This document shows positions 54,682-63,526 of a DNA stretch of 64,000 nt, piece by piece. Below the pieces are notes generated by a model. That model saw only the letters and a program-made list of their open reading frames with translations, was not told the DNA's origin and did not search any database. Each line of letters starts with the position of its first letter. Positions within the stretch are counted from its first letter, which is position 1. The DNA lies in the NCBI RefSeq assembly GCF_023715605.1, contig NZ_JAMBOL010000003.1, forward strand, positions 124,001 to 188,000, read 5' to 3'. This stretch comes from Halalkalibacter oceani (GTDB lineage: Bacteria > Bacillota > Bacilli > Bacillales > Bacillaceae_D). The position numbers and the translations under genes are program-made.

Positions 54682-54858
54682 CAGACCGTAGACAAAACGA
54701 GGGAAGCTCAAACGTATTTTCTATCTAACTATCCGAACAAATGAAAAGGCGGAATCCGCCTCTTCTGAACTATAACTCCGCTTTCCGCGGGAAGCTGGTG
54801 AGCCGGTAGCATGCCCCGATCCCGGGAGCGGGTTCGAAGCTCTGGATCGTGATAAATC

Positions 54859-54912
54859 CTTATACCGAAAAAGCTGCTGAAAAAGTGAAAATCGTACTTT
54901 TTCGGCAGCTTC
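54859..54912 (-). repeat. Structured repeat, first hairpin only, copy D
   Basis: On the minus strand GAAGCTGCCGAAAAAGTACG followed by the ACTTTTTCAGCAGCTT arm and TTTTTCGG matches the first 50 bp of copies A and B. It serves as the spoIVA terminator. The rest of the gap (54740-54850) holds unrelated GC-rich palindromes (for example GGCGGAATCCGCC). Confidence 0.75.
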
Positions 54913-54935
54913 TTTTTTCCCCGGGCTTCTGTCTA

Positions 54936-56414
54936 TCAAAGGATAATGGCGATCAGTCCGCCTGAACCTTCATTAATGATTCTTTCCAACGTCTCTTTCA
55001 GCTTATAACGGGCGTTTTCTGGCATAAGCGACAGCTTCGCGGAAATTCCCTCTCTGACGATCGAATTGAGCGACCGGCCGAAAATATCAGAATTCCAAAT
55101 CGAGAGCGGATTTTCTTCAAAATCCTGCATCAAATAGCGGACAAGCTCTTCGCTCTGCTTTTCCGTTCCGATAATTGGCGCAAATTCTGACTCGACGTCA
55201 ACTTTAATCATATGGATTGAAGGAGCAACCGCCTTCAACCTGACTCCAAAGCGCGCCCCCTGGCGGATGATTTCCGGCTCATCGAGGCTCATATCAGACA
55301 GGGCAGGCGCGGCAATGCCGTATCCGGTCTGCTTCACCATCCGCAATGCCTCTGCCACCTGATCATATTCAGATTTAGCATGGGAGAATTCCTGCATCAG
55401 CTGCAGCAGATGGTCTTTCCCGCGGATTTCAACGCCGACGACTTCCTTCAGCACCTGATCATACAGATCGTCCGGAGCGTATAAATCAATTTCAGCAATG
55501 CCCTGGCCCATTTCAATTCCGGCAAGGCGCGCATCATCGATAAATTCATATTCGGTGAACTGACCGACAACCCGATCAACATCGCGCAGCCGCTTAATAT
55601 CCTTCACCGTTTCCCGCACGGACTCTTCATAGCTTTGGCGCAGCCAATGCTCTTCCTTTAAGACCATTACCCAGCTCGGAAGATTGACATTGACTTCATG
55701 CACAGGAAATTCAAATAGCACTTCACGAAGGACATTGTTAATATCCTGATCGGTCATGCTTTCAATGCTCATCGCCAGCACCGGAATGTCATGCTCTTCT
55801 GAAAGCTGGCGCCGCAAATTCTCTGTATCTGGATGATGAGGACGAACGCTGTTCACGATCATGATGAACGGCTTGCCGACCTCTTTTAATTCCTCGACAA
55901 CCCTCGCTTCTGACTCGATATAATCATAGCGCGGGATTTCACCAATCGAACCATCTGTCGTAATGACGACTCCAAGCGTTGAATGCTCCTGGATTACTTT
56001 TCTCGTCCCGATTTCAGCAGCTTCCTGGAAAGGAATCGGCTCTTCATACCACGGCGTATTGATCATCCGCGGCCCATGCTCATCCTCGTAGCCTTTCGCC
56101 CCCGGAACCGCATAGCCGACACAATCGACGAGACGGATGTTGACATCAAGCCCTTCGTCAACATGAATCGAAACAGCCTGGTTCGGCACAAATTTCGGTT
56201 CTGTCGTCATAATTGTTTTTCCGGCTGCACTTTGCGGCAGTTCATCCTGTGCCCTCGCCTTATCCGACTCATTTTCGATATTTGGCAAGACAACAAGCTC
56301 CATAAATTTCTTTATGAAGGTTGATTTTCCCGTCCGGACAGCACCCACAACCCCAAGATAAATATCGCCGCCGGTTCGCTCGGCAATATCTTTAAAAATA
56401 TCTACCTTTTCCAC
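54936..56414 (-). CDS. spoIVA: Spore coat morphogenetic ATPase SpoIVA
   Basis: 492 residues. SpoIVA polymerises with ATP around the forespore and is the basement layer of the coat. P-loop GAVRTGKST (residues 24-32), with IVNSVRPHHPDTENL as a TRAFAC-like segment; the C-terminus ends in the conserved GGLIAIIL needed for localisation. A GTG start follows GGGAGGGGATC. A sigma-E type promoter lies at 56482-56511. This is direct evidence that the organism sporulates. Confidence 0.97.
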   Translation of the reverse strand: MEKVDIFKDIAERTGGDIYLGVVGAVRTGKSTFIKKFMELVVLPNIENESDKARAQDELPQSAAGKTIMTTEPKFVPNQAVSIHVDEGLDVNIRLVDCVGYAVPGAKGYEDEHGPRMINTPWYEEPIPFQEAAEIGTRKVIQEHSTLGVVITTDGSIGEIPRYDYIESEARVVEELKEVGKPFIMIVNSVRPHHPDTENLRRQLSEEHDIPVLAMSIESMTDQDINNVLREVLFEFPVHEVNVNLPSWVMVLKEEHWLRQSYEESVRETVKDIKRLRDVDRVVGQFTEYEFIDDARLAGIEMGQGIAEIDLYAPDDLYDQVLKEVVGVEIRGKDHLLQLMQEFSHAKSEYDQVAEALRMVKQTGYGIAAPALSDMSLDEPEIIRQGARFGVRLKAVAPSIHMIKVDVESEFAPIIGTEKQSEELVRYLMQDFEENPLSIWNSDIFGRSLNSIVREGISAKLSLMPENARYKLKETLERIINEGSGGLIAIIL

Positions 56415-56481
56415 TTGATCCCCTCCCGATTAAGTAAAGATGTGAAACCCATCTTCGTTTCCGTAAACCTTGGACACTATC

Positions 56482-56511
56482 ATGTTTATGATGTTGTCCA
56501 ACGTTTATGAC
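56482..56511 (-). promoter_or_regulatory. Sigma-E-type promoter of spoIVA
   Basis: On the minus strand GTCATAAA (56504-56511), a 13-base spacer and CATAAACAT (56482-56490) fit the mother-cell sigma-E pattern. About 68 bases of leader follow before the GTG. Confidence 0.6.
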
Positions 56512-56580
56512 AATCGTCAGCAAGAAACAGCTGAAAAGTAAGATGAATTTCTTTTCGGTCACCGAGAAGGGGTCGTTCAG

Positions 56581-56629
56581 AAAACAATTGCCCCTTCCTT
56601 TGATATATATATCAAATAAAAAGGGGCAA
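56581..56629 (-). terminator. Intrinsic terminator of yphF
   Basis: On the minus strand TTGCCCCTT pairs with AAGGGGCAA, with an inner TTTGATAT/ATATCAAA stem, followed by TTGTTTTC. It lies just after the yphF stop. Confidence 0.8.
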
Positions 56630-56646
56630 TAGACCAATTTTTCCTC

Positions 56647-57375
56647 TTAATTTTTATCAAGTGTGATCGCGTATGCCGGCTCGCCATTTTCATCAAGCAC
56701 ATATGGGATGCTGCGGTTCGGCACAAACGGACTGTGTTCATAGAGCAAAGGACGAATATCTTCCCCTTCGGCAAAGGAATGACCATGCTCCTGAAGCATC
56801 ATATTTAAGTCAATCCGGTAGTCAATGATGATCTCCCCGTCATTTGTAAACAAAAGCGGAAGCTGCGTTTCATGATACGGACTTCTCACATGGGGTGCTT
56901 CGTCGTAGCCGAGCGCCTGATGATCAAGCTGAAACAAGCCGACATCAAGGATCTCCGCAACCGGGGCGTATGTATGCTGACGCATATAATCATTGATGCG
57001 CTGCTGCATCTGCTGGATCGCCCGCTGGGTAGTTAAATCAATCACTTTCACCTCAGGCGCCTCTTCAACATTGACCAGCACATACTGAAAGACACCGCCA
57101 TTTTCAAATGCCGATCCCGGCGGCTCCTGCATATAGCGCGGGACCAATTGATTAAAATCAACGACATAGCGCTGATACTGAGACGTCGTTTCATCAAAGG
57201 TTCGTATCGGCAGCACGCCTGTATCGGTCTGAAACCGCTCAATCGCCTGCTGAACAGCCTGAAGCTGATCCGGGTACGGAATCTGATTTTCAGCGCGCTG
57301 CTCACTCGGGTACATGCAGCCGGAAAGCAGCAAGCCGAGCAACATAATAAGGCTTGTACAACTGATTTGTTTCAT
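56647..57375 (-). CDS. yphF: Lipoprotein YphF
   Basis: 242 residues with a lipoprotein signal peptide: MKQISCTSLIMLLGLLLSGC, lipobox LLSGC with the modified Cys at 20. The mature part is acidic and soluble (FQTDTGVLPIRTFDETTSQY, DEAPHVRSPYHETQLPLLFTND). It belongs to the YphF family, role unknown. The ATG at 57375 follows GGAGAGGAG. It lies 19 bases after yphE. Confidence 0.8.
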   Translation of the reverse strand: MKQISCTSLIMLLGLLLSGCMYPSEQRAENQIPYPDQLQAVQQAIERFQTDTGVLPIRTFDETTSQYQRYVVDFNQLVPRYMQEPPGSAFENGGVFQYVLVNVEEAPEVKVIDLTTQRAIQQMQQRINDYMRQHTYAPVAEILDVGLFQLDHQALGYDEAPHVRSPYHETQLPLLFTNDGEIIIDYRIDLNMMLQEHGHSFAEGEDIRPLLYEHSPFVPNRSIPYVLDENGEPAYAITLDKN

Positions 57376-57394
57376 TTTATTTTGTCTCCTCTCC

Positions 57395-57598
57395 CTACAT
57401 CGTAGCTGTTGGACCGCCGATGACAATCAGGAAGACGATGATTCCGGAAATAAGCAGGCAAACAAACGAAAAAGCAAGCACCGTTTTTTGCAGCCAGCCT
57501 TTTAACTTTTCACGGCTGAAAATCGCCGTCCCTGCTGAAATAAACATTAAGGCCAACGCAAAAAAAGAAATCCACATATTCATTAATGCTTGTGACAA
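57395..57598 (-). CDS. yphE: Small membrane protein YphE (DUF2768)
   Basis: 67 residues with two membrane helices (MWISFFALALMFISAGTAIF and TVLAFSFVCLLISGIIVFLI). A TTG start is chosen because GAAGGAG lies eight bases before it; a GTG three codons earlier would overlap that site. It belongs to the DUF2768/YphE family and is co-transcribed with yphF. The gap 57599-57703 holds no other gene. Confidence 0.8.
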   Translation of the reverse strand: MSQALMNMWISFFALALMFISAGTAIFSREKLKGWLQKTVLAFSFVCLLISGIIVFLIVIGGPTATM

Positions 57599-57703
57599 TT
57601 CTATCACTCCTTCTGACGATCACTCGTATTATAGCATATCAGGAAAAAAGAATGGAATCCTCACCACAATCAGTCACAAAAACGTCGTTGCTTGAAAATA
57701 GCA

Positions 57704-57739
57704 AAAACCGGAGAAGCGGGGGCACACTTCTCCGGTTTT
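57704..57739 (-). terminator. Intrinsic terminator of spoVIF
   Basis: AAAACCGGAGAAG and CTTCTCCGGTTTT are perfect 13-bp arms with a 10-base loop; TTTTTGC follows on the minus strand. Confidence 0.85.
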
Positions 57740-57837
57740 GACGAAACCCTTCAAATGAACAGCCCTATTGTAATGTTCGTTCGTTACTACTATATGCACT
57801 AACCGCTAGTGTGCTTCGTCAGCAGCCTATCCAGCCG

Positions 57838-58104
57838 TTATTTTTTATTGAACATCTTCGCAAGAGAAGCAAAGTCAGTTGGCATGTTGTTGTTAATAAT
57901 CGCATTCACAATCTGGTCTTCTTTTTCCTTTGAAACAGGTTTATTTGCAAGCTTTGCGACTTGGGCAATTAACTGCCTTACAGTTGCTTCGTCCTGAAGA
58001 TTGGCCTGGCTGACCGAGTTGGCAAGCTTGAGGAGTTCATCTGGCTTAACACTCGTCTTTTTTTGAATTTGATCCATAATAGATGGGTCATTTTTCTGAA
58101 ACAT
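57838..58104 (-). CDS. spoVIF: Stage VI sporulation protein F
   Basis: 88 residues, the usual family length. The pattern MFQKNDPSIMDQIQKKTSVK, DEATVRQLIAQVAKLANKPV and KEDQIVNAIINNN fits SpoVIF, a small mother-cell protein needed for late coat maturation. The ATG at 58104 follows GAGGGAGGGTGCC. A sigma-K-type promoter and an RBS-masking hairpin lie directly upstream. The B. subtilis homologue (yjcC) is elsewhere on the chromosome. Confidence 0.85.
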   Translation of the reverse strand: MFQKNDPSIMDQIQKKTSVKPDELLKLANSVSQANLQDEATVRQLIAQVAKLANKPVSKEKEDQIVNAIINNNMPTDFASLAKMFNKK

Positions 58105-58106
58105 GC

Positions 58107-58164
58107 GGCACCCTCCCTCATTCGTAATCACCATATCGTATGCAGGCTGAAGGGAGGTGGTGCC
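58107..58164 (-). promoter_or_regulatory. RBS-sequestering hairpin upstream of spoVIF
   Basis: On the minus strand GGCACC-AC-CTCCCT (58151-58164) is complementary to AGGGAGGGTGCC (58107-58118) with a 2-base bulge. The 3' arm is the spoVIF ribosome site, two bases from its ATG. The sigma-K-type promoter lies in the loop, so only transcripts that begin upstream can form the hairpin. Confidence 0.65.
58134..58161 (-). promoter_or_regulatory. Sigma-K-type promoter of spoVIF
   Basis: On the minus strand CATACGATA (58134-58142) matches the sigma-K -10 pattern CATANNNTA exactly; an AC at 58160-58161 with a 17-base spacer can serve as the -35 (another AC gives 14). The predicted start lies near 58127. 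Confidence 0.6.
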
Positions 58165-58196
58165 TTAATCGCCCAGGAAGGGGGAAATCTGGTTAT

Positions 58197-59246
58197 TTAG
58201 CTCTGACGATACGCCGCATCGACGATGTCAGTGTGCAGCTGTTCAACCTCATGCTTTTTCACCCGACCCATCAACCCTTCGGCCGCATCCTTTGGCTGTA
58301 CACCATCGAATAAGACCGCATGGAGCGAAGCGGTAATCGGCATATCGACACCGCATTCTACGGCGAGCTCATGAGTAGCCTTCGTCGTCTGAATTCCCTC
58401 GACGACCATTCCCATCGAATCGAGCACCTCATCGAGTGTTTTTCCTTCGCCAATCAGCTTACCGGCGCGAAAATTACGCGAATGAATGCTCGTGCATGTC
58501 ACGATTAAGTCGCCTAAACCGGACAGCCCGGCAAAGGTTAATGGATTGGCCCCAAGCTTCACGCCAAGACGGGCGATTTCCGCCAGCCCGCGTGTCATAA
58601 TCGCCGCTTTTGGATTATCTCCCATTCCGAGACCTTGCGTTAAGCCGCAAACAAGGGCGATAATGTTTTTCAGCGCCCCGCCAATTTCAACGCCAATTAA
58701 ATCAGGGTTCGTATAAACGCGAAAACGCTGATTCATAAACAAATCCTGGGCGAACTCGGCTGCCTGATGACATTTGGACGAAACGGTTACCGTCGTCGGC
58801 TGTCTCTGACTCACCTCTTCGGCATGACTCGGTCCCGACAGCACAACGACTGCTTCAAGCAGCTCGGTGCCTCCCATTTCCTCTTCAATCATCTCCGAAA
58901 TCCGCTTATGCGTGCCTGGTTCGATCCCCTTGCTCGCATGGATCATCACAACCTTTTTTTTCAGTACCTTTCGCAGCTCGGCAACCGTCTCCCGCATCGC
59001 CTTTGTCGGCACGACGAGCAGAATTGCATCTGTATCCTCCACAGCCTGTTCCATCGAGGCGCAGCCAACAATCGTCTCAGAAAGCGTCACACCTGGCAAG
59101 TAGGATTCGTTCGTGTGACGCTGATTGATTTCCTCAATTTGTTCTTTCCGCCTCGCCCACAGACGCACCGCGTGTCCGTTGTCAGCCAGGACCATCGCCA
59201 GTGCGGTGCCCCAGCTTCCTGCTCCCAGTACGGAAATCGTTCCCAT
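58197..59246 (-). CDS. gpsA: Glycerol-3-phosphate dehydrogenase [NAD(P)+]
   Basis: 349 residues. It reduces DHAP to sn-glycerol-3-phosphate for phospholipids. NAD site VLGAGSWGTALAMVLADNGH, IHASKGIEPGTHKRISEM, the catalytic Lys in EIGGALKNIIALVCGL, and FAGLSGLGDLIVTCTS. The ATG at 59246 follows GAGGAGGGG; the reading frame is open further upstream but without a start signal. It lies directly after plsY. Confidence 0.95.
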   Translation of the reverse strand: MGTISVLGAGSWGTALAMVLADNGHAVRLWARRKEQIEEINQRHTNESYLPGVTLSETIVGCASMEQAVEDTDAILLVVPTKAMRETVAELRKVLKKKVVMIHASKGIEPGTHKRISEMIEEEMGGTELLEAVVVLSGPSHAEEVSQRQPTTVTVSSKCHQAAEFAQDLFMNQRFRVYTNPDLIGVEIGGALKNIIALVCGLTQGLGMGDNPKAAIMTRGLAEIARLGVKLGANPLTFAGLSGLGDLIVTCTSIHSRNFRAGKLIGEGKTLDEVLDSMGMVVEGIQTTKATHELAVECGVDMPITASLHAVLFDGVQPKDAAEGLMGRVKKHEVEQLHTDIVDAAYRQS

Positions 59247-59265
59247 TATAACCCCTCCTCTATTC

Positions 59266-59895
59266 TTATGCTTTCTTGCCCAGCTTACTCTCTGTTCCAT
59301 TGATAAGGCGTGCCAGATTTGTCCGGTGACGCCAAAGCGATAAAATGGCGACAATCACTGTTAAATAGACATATAGAATAGGATAATCATAAGTATGAAT
59401 AAGGACGTATGTCAGCACTGGTGTTAATACTGTAAATAATAAAGAACCGAGCGAGACAAACCGAGTGATGAAAATACTGGCGATCGCCAGCAAGCCGGCA
59501 AACAAAGCCGGGAAGAAGACAAGTGTAGCCAGGACACCAATTGTCGTCGCTACTCCTTTACCTCCCCTGAACCCGTAATAAACAGGCCAGTTATGGCCAA
59601 GAATCGCCGCCAGTCCAGCCAAAGCCGGAAATAGACCGGACTGATCAGGAGCGAGCAAAATGCCGAGCCAGACCGCCGCGATTCCCTTTACAATATCCAA
59701 AGCGAGGACGGCAACCGCCGGGCCGACCCCAAGCACGCGCAACGTATTCGTCGCTCCGGCATTGCCGCTGCCGTGCTGGCGAATATCGACTTTCTTTATT
59801 TTTTTGGCGATGATGTAACTGAAACTGATCGAGCCTAATAAATAACCACTTACAATAATAAAAATAAGAGCAATAACGATAAATCCGTCTCCCAC
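59266..59895 (-). CDS. plsY: Glycerol-3-phosphate acyltransferase PlsY
   Basis: 209 residues, about five to seven membrane helices. It acylates glycerol-3-phosphate with acyl-phosphate. [27 protein letters not shown] and [21 protein letters not shown] are the three conserved loops. GTG start eight bases after GGGAG. It sits between der and gpsA, next to the enzyme that supplies its substrate; in B. subtilis plsY is elsewhere. Confidence 0.94.
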   Translation of the reverse strand: MGDGFIVIALIFIIVSGYLLGSISFSYIIAKKIKKVDIRQHGSGNAGATNTLRVLGVGPAVAVLALDIVKGIAAVWLGILLAPDQSGLFPALAGLAAILGHNWPVYYGFRGGKGVATTIGVLATLVFFPALFAGLLAIASIFITRFVSLGSLLFTVLTPVLTYVLIHTYDYPILYVYLTVIVAILSLWRHRTNLARLINGTESKLGKKA

Positions 59896-60011
59896 GCCAT
59901 TCTCTCCCTTTCATTTATATCGGGCCAATGGTTTTGTACGCTGCCGTGATCGTCCGAGTGGAGCAGATCGAGCAGCGGACATCTCCACTGCTGCTTCCCC
60001 TAATTGTCTGC

Positions 60012-61325
60012 TTAGAGATTTTTCTTTCGTGCAAAAATTTTAATCGGCGTTCCTTCAAATTCAAATGTATCTCGCAAACGGTTTTCCAAATAACGCTGAT
60101 ACGAAAAGTGCATCAATTCCGGCTCGTTGACAAAAAAGACGAACGTCGGCGGTTCAACAGCGACCTGCGTCACATAGTTAATCCGCAGCCGTTTCCCTTT
60201 ATCTGTCGGCGTCGGGTTCATCGCCACCGCATCCATAATCAAATCGTTAAGCACATTTGTCGGCACGCGCAGATGATGATTCTCCGAAACCTTCTTCACC
60301 ATTGGCAGTACGTGCTGCAGACGCTGCTTCGTTTTCGCCGAAACGAATAAAATCGGCGCATAGCTCAAAAACAGGAATTCGTCCCGCAGCTTTTGCTCAA
60401 AATTCCGCATCGTTTTATCGTCTTTTTCAACCGCGTCCCATTTATTGACGACTAAAATAACAGCCCGTCCCGCCTCATGGGCATAGCCGGCAATTTTTTT
60501 ATCCTGCTCAATCAAACCCTCTTCGGCATTGATCACAACAAGGACGACATTGGAACGTTCAATCGCTTTCAATGAACGGAGGACGCTGTATTTTTCTGTA
60601 TTTTCATAGACTTTGCCGCGCTTCCTCATCCCGGCCGTATCAATTAACACATATTCCTGCCCGTCTTTTGTAAAAGGCGTGTCAATCGCGTCGCGCGTCG
60701 TTCCTGGAATATTGCTGACAATGACCCGCTCTTCTCCGAGCATCGCATTGACGAGCGAGGATTTGCCGACATTCGGACGGCCGATTAAAGCGATTCTGAT
60801 CGTATTCTCATTGTACGGATCGCCTTCTTCCTCAGGAAAATGCTTGATCACTTCATCGAGCAAATCACCAAGCCCGAGACCATGTGAGCCCGAAATCGGG
60901 AAAGGATCGCCGATGCCCAACGAATAAAATTCATACAGCTCCTGCTGCATCTCCGGGTTGTCAACCTTATTGACGCCAAGCACGACCGGCTTGTCTGAGC
61001 GGAATAACAGCTTCGCCACTTCCTGATCCGCAGCTGTAATGCCTTCGCGCCCGTTCACGATAAAAATAATGACGTCCGCTTCCTGGATCGCGACTTCCGC
61101 CTGCTCGCGCATCTGAATCAGCAGCGGCTCGTCACCAAGCTCGATTCCTCCTGTGTCAATAATATTAAATTCCCGGTTCAACCATTCTCCTTTGCCGTAT
61201 AAGCGATCTCTCGTCACTCCAGGCATATCTTCAACAATCGCCACCCGCTCACCAACGATCCGGTTAAAAATCGTTGATTTCCCCACATTTGGACGGCCGA
61301 CGATTGCAACTACCGGCTTTGTCAT
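60012..61325 (-). CDS. der: Ribosome assembly GTPase Der (EngA)
   Basis: 437 residues with two tandem GTPase domains: [16 protein letters not shown] at residue 8 and [15 protein letters not shown] near 183, each with [15 protein letters not shown] switch II and NKVD/NKWD. A C-terminal KH-like domain ([20 protein letters not shown]) follows. It is essential for 50S subunit maturation. No obvious promoter was seen in the gap 61326-61454. Confidence 0.97.
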   Translation of the reverse strand: MTKPVVAIVGRPNVGKSTIFNRIVGERVAIVEDMPGVTRDRLYGKGEWLNREFNIIDTGGIELGDEPLLIQMREQAEVAIQEADVIIFIVNGREGITAADQEVAKLLFRSDKPVVLGVNKVDNPEMQQELYEFYSLGIGDPFPISGSHGLGLGDLLDEVIKHFPEEEGDPYNENTIRIALIGRPNVGKSSLVNAMLGEERVIVSNIPGTTRDAIDTPFTKDGQEYVLIDTAGMRKRGKVYENTEKYSVLRSLKAIERSNVVLVVINAEEGLIEQDKKIAGYAHEAGRAVILVVNKWDAVEKDDKTMRNFEQKLRDEFLFLSYAPILFVSAKTKQRLQHVLPMVKKVSENHHLRVPTNVLNDLIMDAVAMNPTPTDKGKRLRINYVTQVAVEPPTFVFFVNEPELMHFSYQRYLENRLRDTFEFEGTPIKIFARKKNL

Positions 61326-61454
61326 CGTGTTACACCCTTTCTGCTTTCCGATACTACAGGAGACGCTACTCCCTAGAAAAAATCCCCTTCAGTCCAGATT
61401 TTCTCCATCATAACCTTTTTATATTACTTGATTTACTGGAACTTGTCGACCTCT

Positions 61455-62066
61455 CTACGATGTTTTTTCAAGTGAAGAAAAAGGCCGTCTGATCGTCATC
61501 TCCTGCACAAGACGCATGACTCCTTTTACGGTCAGCAGAATGCCATAAAAAAAGACAGTGATGGCGACAATGTCAAAAAAGTAAAGACTTCCCGTCACTT
61601 CCTGCAAGTGAAAAAACTGCTGTAACACGAAATGAAAAACAAACTCCCCTTGCAGCAGGCCGGACACCGCCAGCAGACAGCTGCGCGGAATATGACGGAC
61701 GAACAAACAAGCCAATAAAAACGCAATACCGGCACTCATCCAGCGCGTATCGAGCAGCTCGATCACCGGATCAAAAATCAGCATCAGACGGAACGCTCCG
61801 TAGGCTGCTGCAATTGTCCAGGAAACGACGAGAAAGAAGAAAATCGTCCGCCAGGAAAAGCTTCTCATTTGCCAACATACATAAGCAATCATCGCCGCAA
61901 AGACCACGGATACCGACATCCCCGCAACCGAAAATGTCAACGGCAGGCAAGCAAGCACCAGCAAAAGCAACGCCGCATTTACGAGCCGTTTCGTTGTTTT
62001 TTTCTGAAAAAACGTAATCACAATCCACAATAGCCAGCCAAACCAATAAATAAAAACTCCGTCCAC
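61455..62066 (-). CDS. yphA: Membrane protein YphA
   Basis: 203 residues with about six membrane helices (FIYWFGWLLWIVITFF, LLVLACLPLTFSVAGMSV, MSAGIAFLLACLFV, DIVAITVFFYGILLTV). GTG start chosen for GGAGGAGGTG seven to nine bases upstream; a longer N-terminus would include that site. Homologue of B. subtilis YphA, function unknown, in the same place upstream of der. Confidence 0.8.
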   Translation of the reverse strand: MDGVFIYWFGWLLWIVITFFQKKTTKRLVNAALLLLVLACLPLTFSVAGMSVSVVFAAMIAYVCWQMRSFSWRTIFFFLVVSWTIAAAYGAFRLMLIFDPVIELLDTRWMSAGIAFLLACLFVRHIPRSCLLAVSGLLQGEFVFHFVLQQFFHLQEVTGSLYFFDIVAITVFFYGILLTVKGVMRLVQEMTIRRPFSSLEKTS

Positions 62067-62172
62067 TGCTCTCACCTCCTCCCCCATTATCGCCGGATTC
62101 AGCTTGTTTTAACCCTTTCTGCATAATTCACCCGCCGCGTTGGGCAAGCTAATCAAAAAAGGAGGCGAGCCA

Positions 62173-62307
62173 ATGGGAAAAGACCGGCAGGAGAAGAAAA
62201 ACAGGCAGGCGAAACGAGTGGAATCCGACCGCGATCAAAGCCTGGATTACCCTGGTGCAGCAAAGCTTGAATCACCGGAAGACGCCAGACAGAACCAGCG
62301 CCGATAA
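62173..62307 (+). CDS. ypzI: YpzI family protein (44 aa)
   Basis: 44 residues, ATG behind AAAGGAGG. MGKDRQEKKNRQAKRVESDR at the start, then DQSLDYPGAAKLESPE, a highly charged small protein. It looks like YpzI, found at the same locus near yphA in bacilli; the role is unknown. It is on the plus strand, convergent with fni, and followed by a terminator at 62423-62457. Confidence 0.75.
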   Translation: MGKDRQEKKNRQAKRVESDRDQSLDYPGAAKLESPEDARQNQRR

Positions 62308-62349
62308 AAAAAGCTTGAGGAAAGGGCTGGTTTTCCCCTTCCTCAAGCT
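62306..62349 (-). terminator. Intrinsic terminator of fni
   Basis: On the minus strand AGCTTGAGGAA and TTCCTCAAGCT are perfect arms with an inner GGGG/CCC stem and a T-rich tail (A run 62306-62311). It serves the minus-strand fni transcript and overlaps the ypzI end. Confidence 0.75.
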
Positions 62350-62422
62350 CTATGCGAAGTCTAAAAGGTTGGTTTTCTCTTTTGCCTCCCTTTGCGCGAA
62401 TAAAAGGATGGCTCTTGGCCGT

Positions 62423-62457
62423 CAGCTGGAACAAAATCACCTCCAGCTGGCTTTTTT
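62423..62457 (+). terminator. Intrinsic terminator of ypzI
   Basis: CAGCTGGA (62423-62430) and TCCAGCTG (62442-62449) form an 8-bp stem followed by GCTTTTTT on the plus strand. Confidence 0.8.
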
Positions 62458-62477
62458 AACGTTGCAGCCGCTACGGA

Positions 62478-63512
62478 TTAAATCGTTAAACTACGCTGCA
62501 CCGCCCAATGAAAGGTTTTCCCGCTGATTACTAACGGGGTATCCCGCAGCTGCAGCGGACTTTCTGCATCAAGGGCTGCCAGCAAAAAGCGCAAGTCCTC
62601 CTGCAATGTACGAATTTCTGCAATCAGAGCATCCTGTCCTGACTCGGTTAACACGCGGAGGAAGTGACCGGCAAAGCCGCATGCCGCAGCACCGAGCGCC
62701 AGTGACTTCGCCATCTCAAGGGCGGTCTGGATCCCGCCTGAAGCAATCACGGCGATGTCGCCCTTTGCCTCCCTCGCTTCAAGCAGGGAACAAGTAGTGG
62801 AAATGCCCCATTCATCAAAATACGCTAATCTGCGCTCACGTCGCTCATTTTCGATTTTCGAAAAGTTCGTCCCGCCAAAGCCGCCGATATCGACGGCCGC
62901 CACCCCGCAATCGGCGAGACGGGCGACGGTTTCCTTACTCATGCCAAAGCCGACTTCTTTGACAATCACAGGAATATCAAGAGCCTCGACAATCGCCGTA
63001 ATTCGTTGCCACGTACCGCGGAAATCACGATCTCCCTCCGGCATGACAAGCTCCTGAATCACGTTGACATGAATTTGCAGAGCATCCGCCTCAATCATTT
63101 CAACCGCTTTTTTCGCCTGGTCAACCGTAGCCTCGCTGCCGAGGTTGGCAAAGACTAGGCCATGCGGGTGAGCTTGACGAACAATTCGATAGCTTTGCTG
63201 CTGTCCCGCTTCTCGTAACGCCGCCATTTGCGAGCCGACAGCCATGCCGACTCCTGTTTCCGCGGCGACTTCCGCCAATTGACGGTTGATCTCTTCCGTC
63301 CGCAGTCCTCCGCCCCCTGTCATCGCATTGATAAAAATCGGTGAACTTAACGTAAGTTCACCGATTTGCGATGTGAGAGAAATGGCATCGACATGCTGCT
63401 CAGGAATGCTGTTATGGACAAACCGAATATCCTCAAATCCATGAGTGCGGGCCTGCCCGGTTACAAGCGCATGGTTTAAATGATCAAGTTTCCTGCTCGC
63501 TCTGCTGCTCAT
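62478..63512 (-). CDS. fni: Isopentenyl-diphosphate delta-isomerase, type 2
   Basis: 344 residues, FMN-dependent TIM barrel that interconverts IPP and DMAPP for isoprenoids, including the menaquinone tail made by HepS/HepT. INAMTGGGGLRTEEIN, LGSEATVDQAK, HVNVIQELVMPEGDRDF, VIVKEVGFGMS, DIGGFGGTNFSKIE and ASGGIQTALEMAKSLALGA are signatures. The ATG follows CAGGTGATGAG, 15 bases after the rpsA-like gene. Confidence 0.95.
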   Translation of the reverse strand: MSSRASRKLDHLNHALVTGQARTHGFEDIRFVHNSIPEQHVDAISLTSQIGELTLSSPIFINAMTGGGGLRTEEINRQLAEVAAETGVGMAVGSQMAALREAGQQQSYRIVRQAHPHGLVFANLGSEATVDQAKKAVEMIEADALQIHVNVIQELVMPEGDRDFRGTWQRITAIVEALDIPVIVKEVGFGMSKETVARLADCGVAAVDIGGFGGTNFSKIENERRERRLAYFDEWGISTTCSLLEAREAKGDIAVIASGGIQTALEMAKSLALGAAACGFAGHFLRVLTESGQDALIAEIRTLQEDLRFLLAALDAESPLQLRDTPLVISGKTFHWAVQRSLTI

Positions 63513-63526
63513 CTCATCACCTGTAA

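Noticed and set aside
58767-59303. 178-codon open frame on the plus strand inside gpsA
   Set aside because: Antisense to gpsA with no ribosome site; the real protein is unambiguous on the minus strand.
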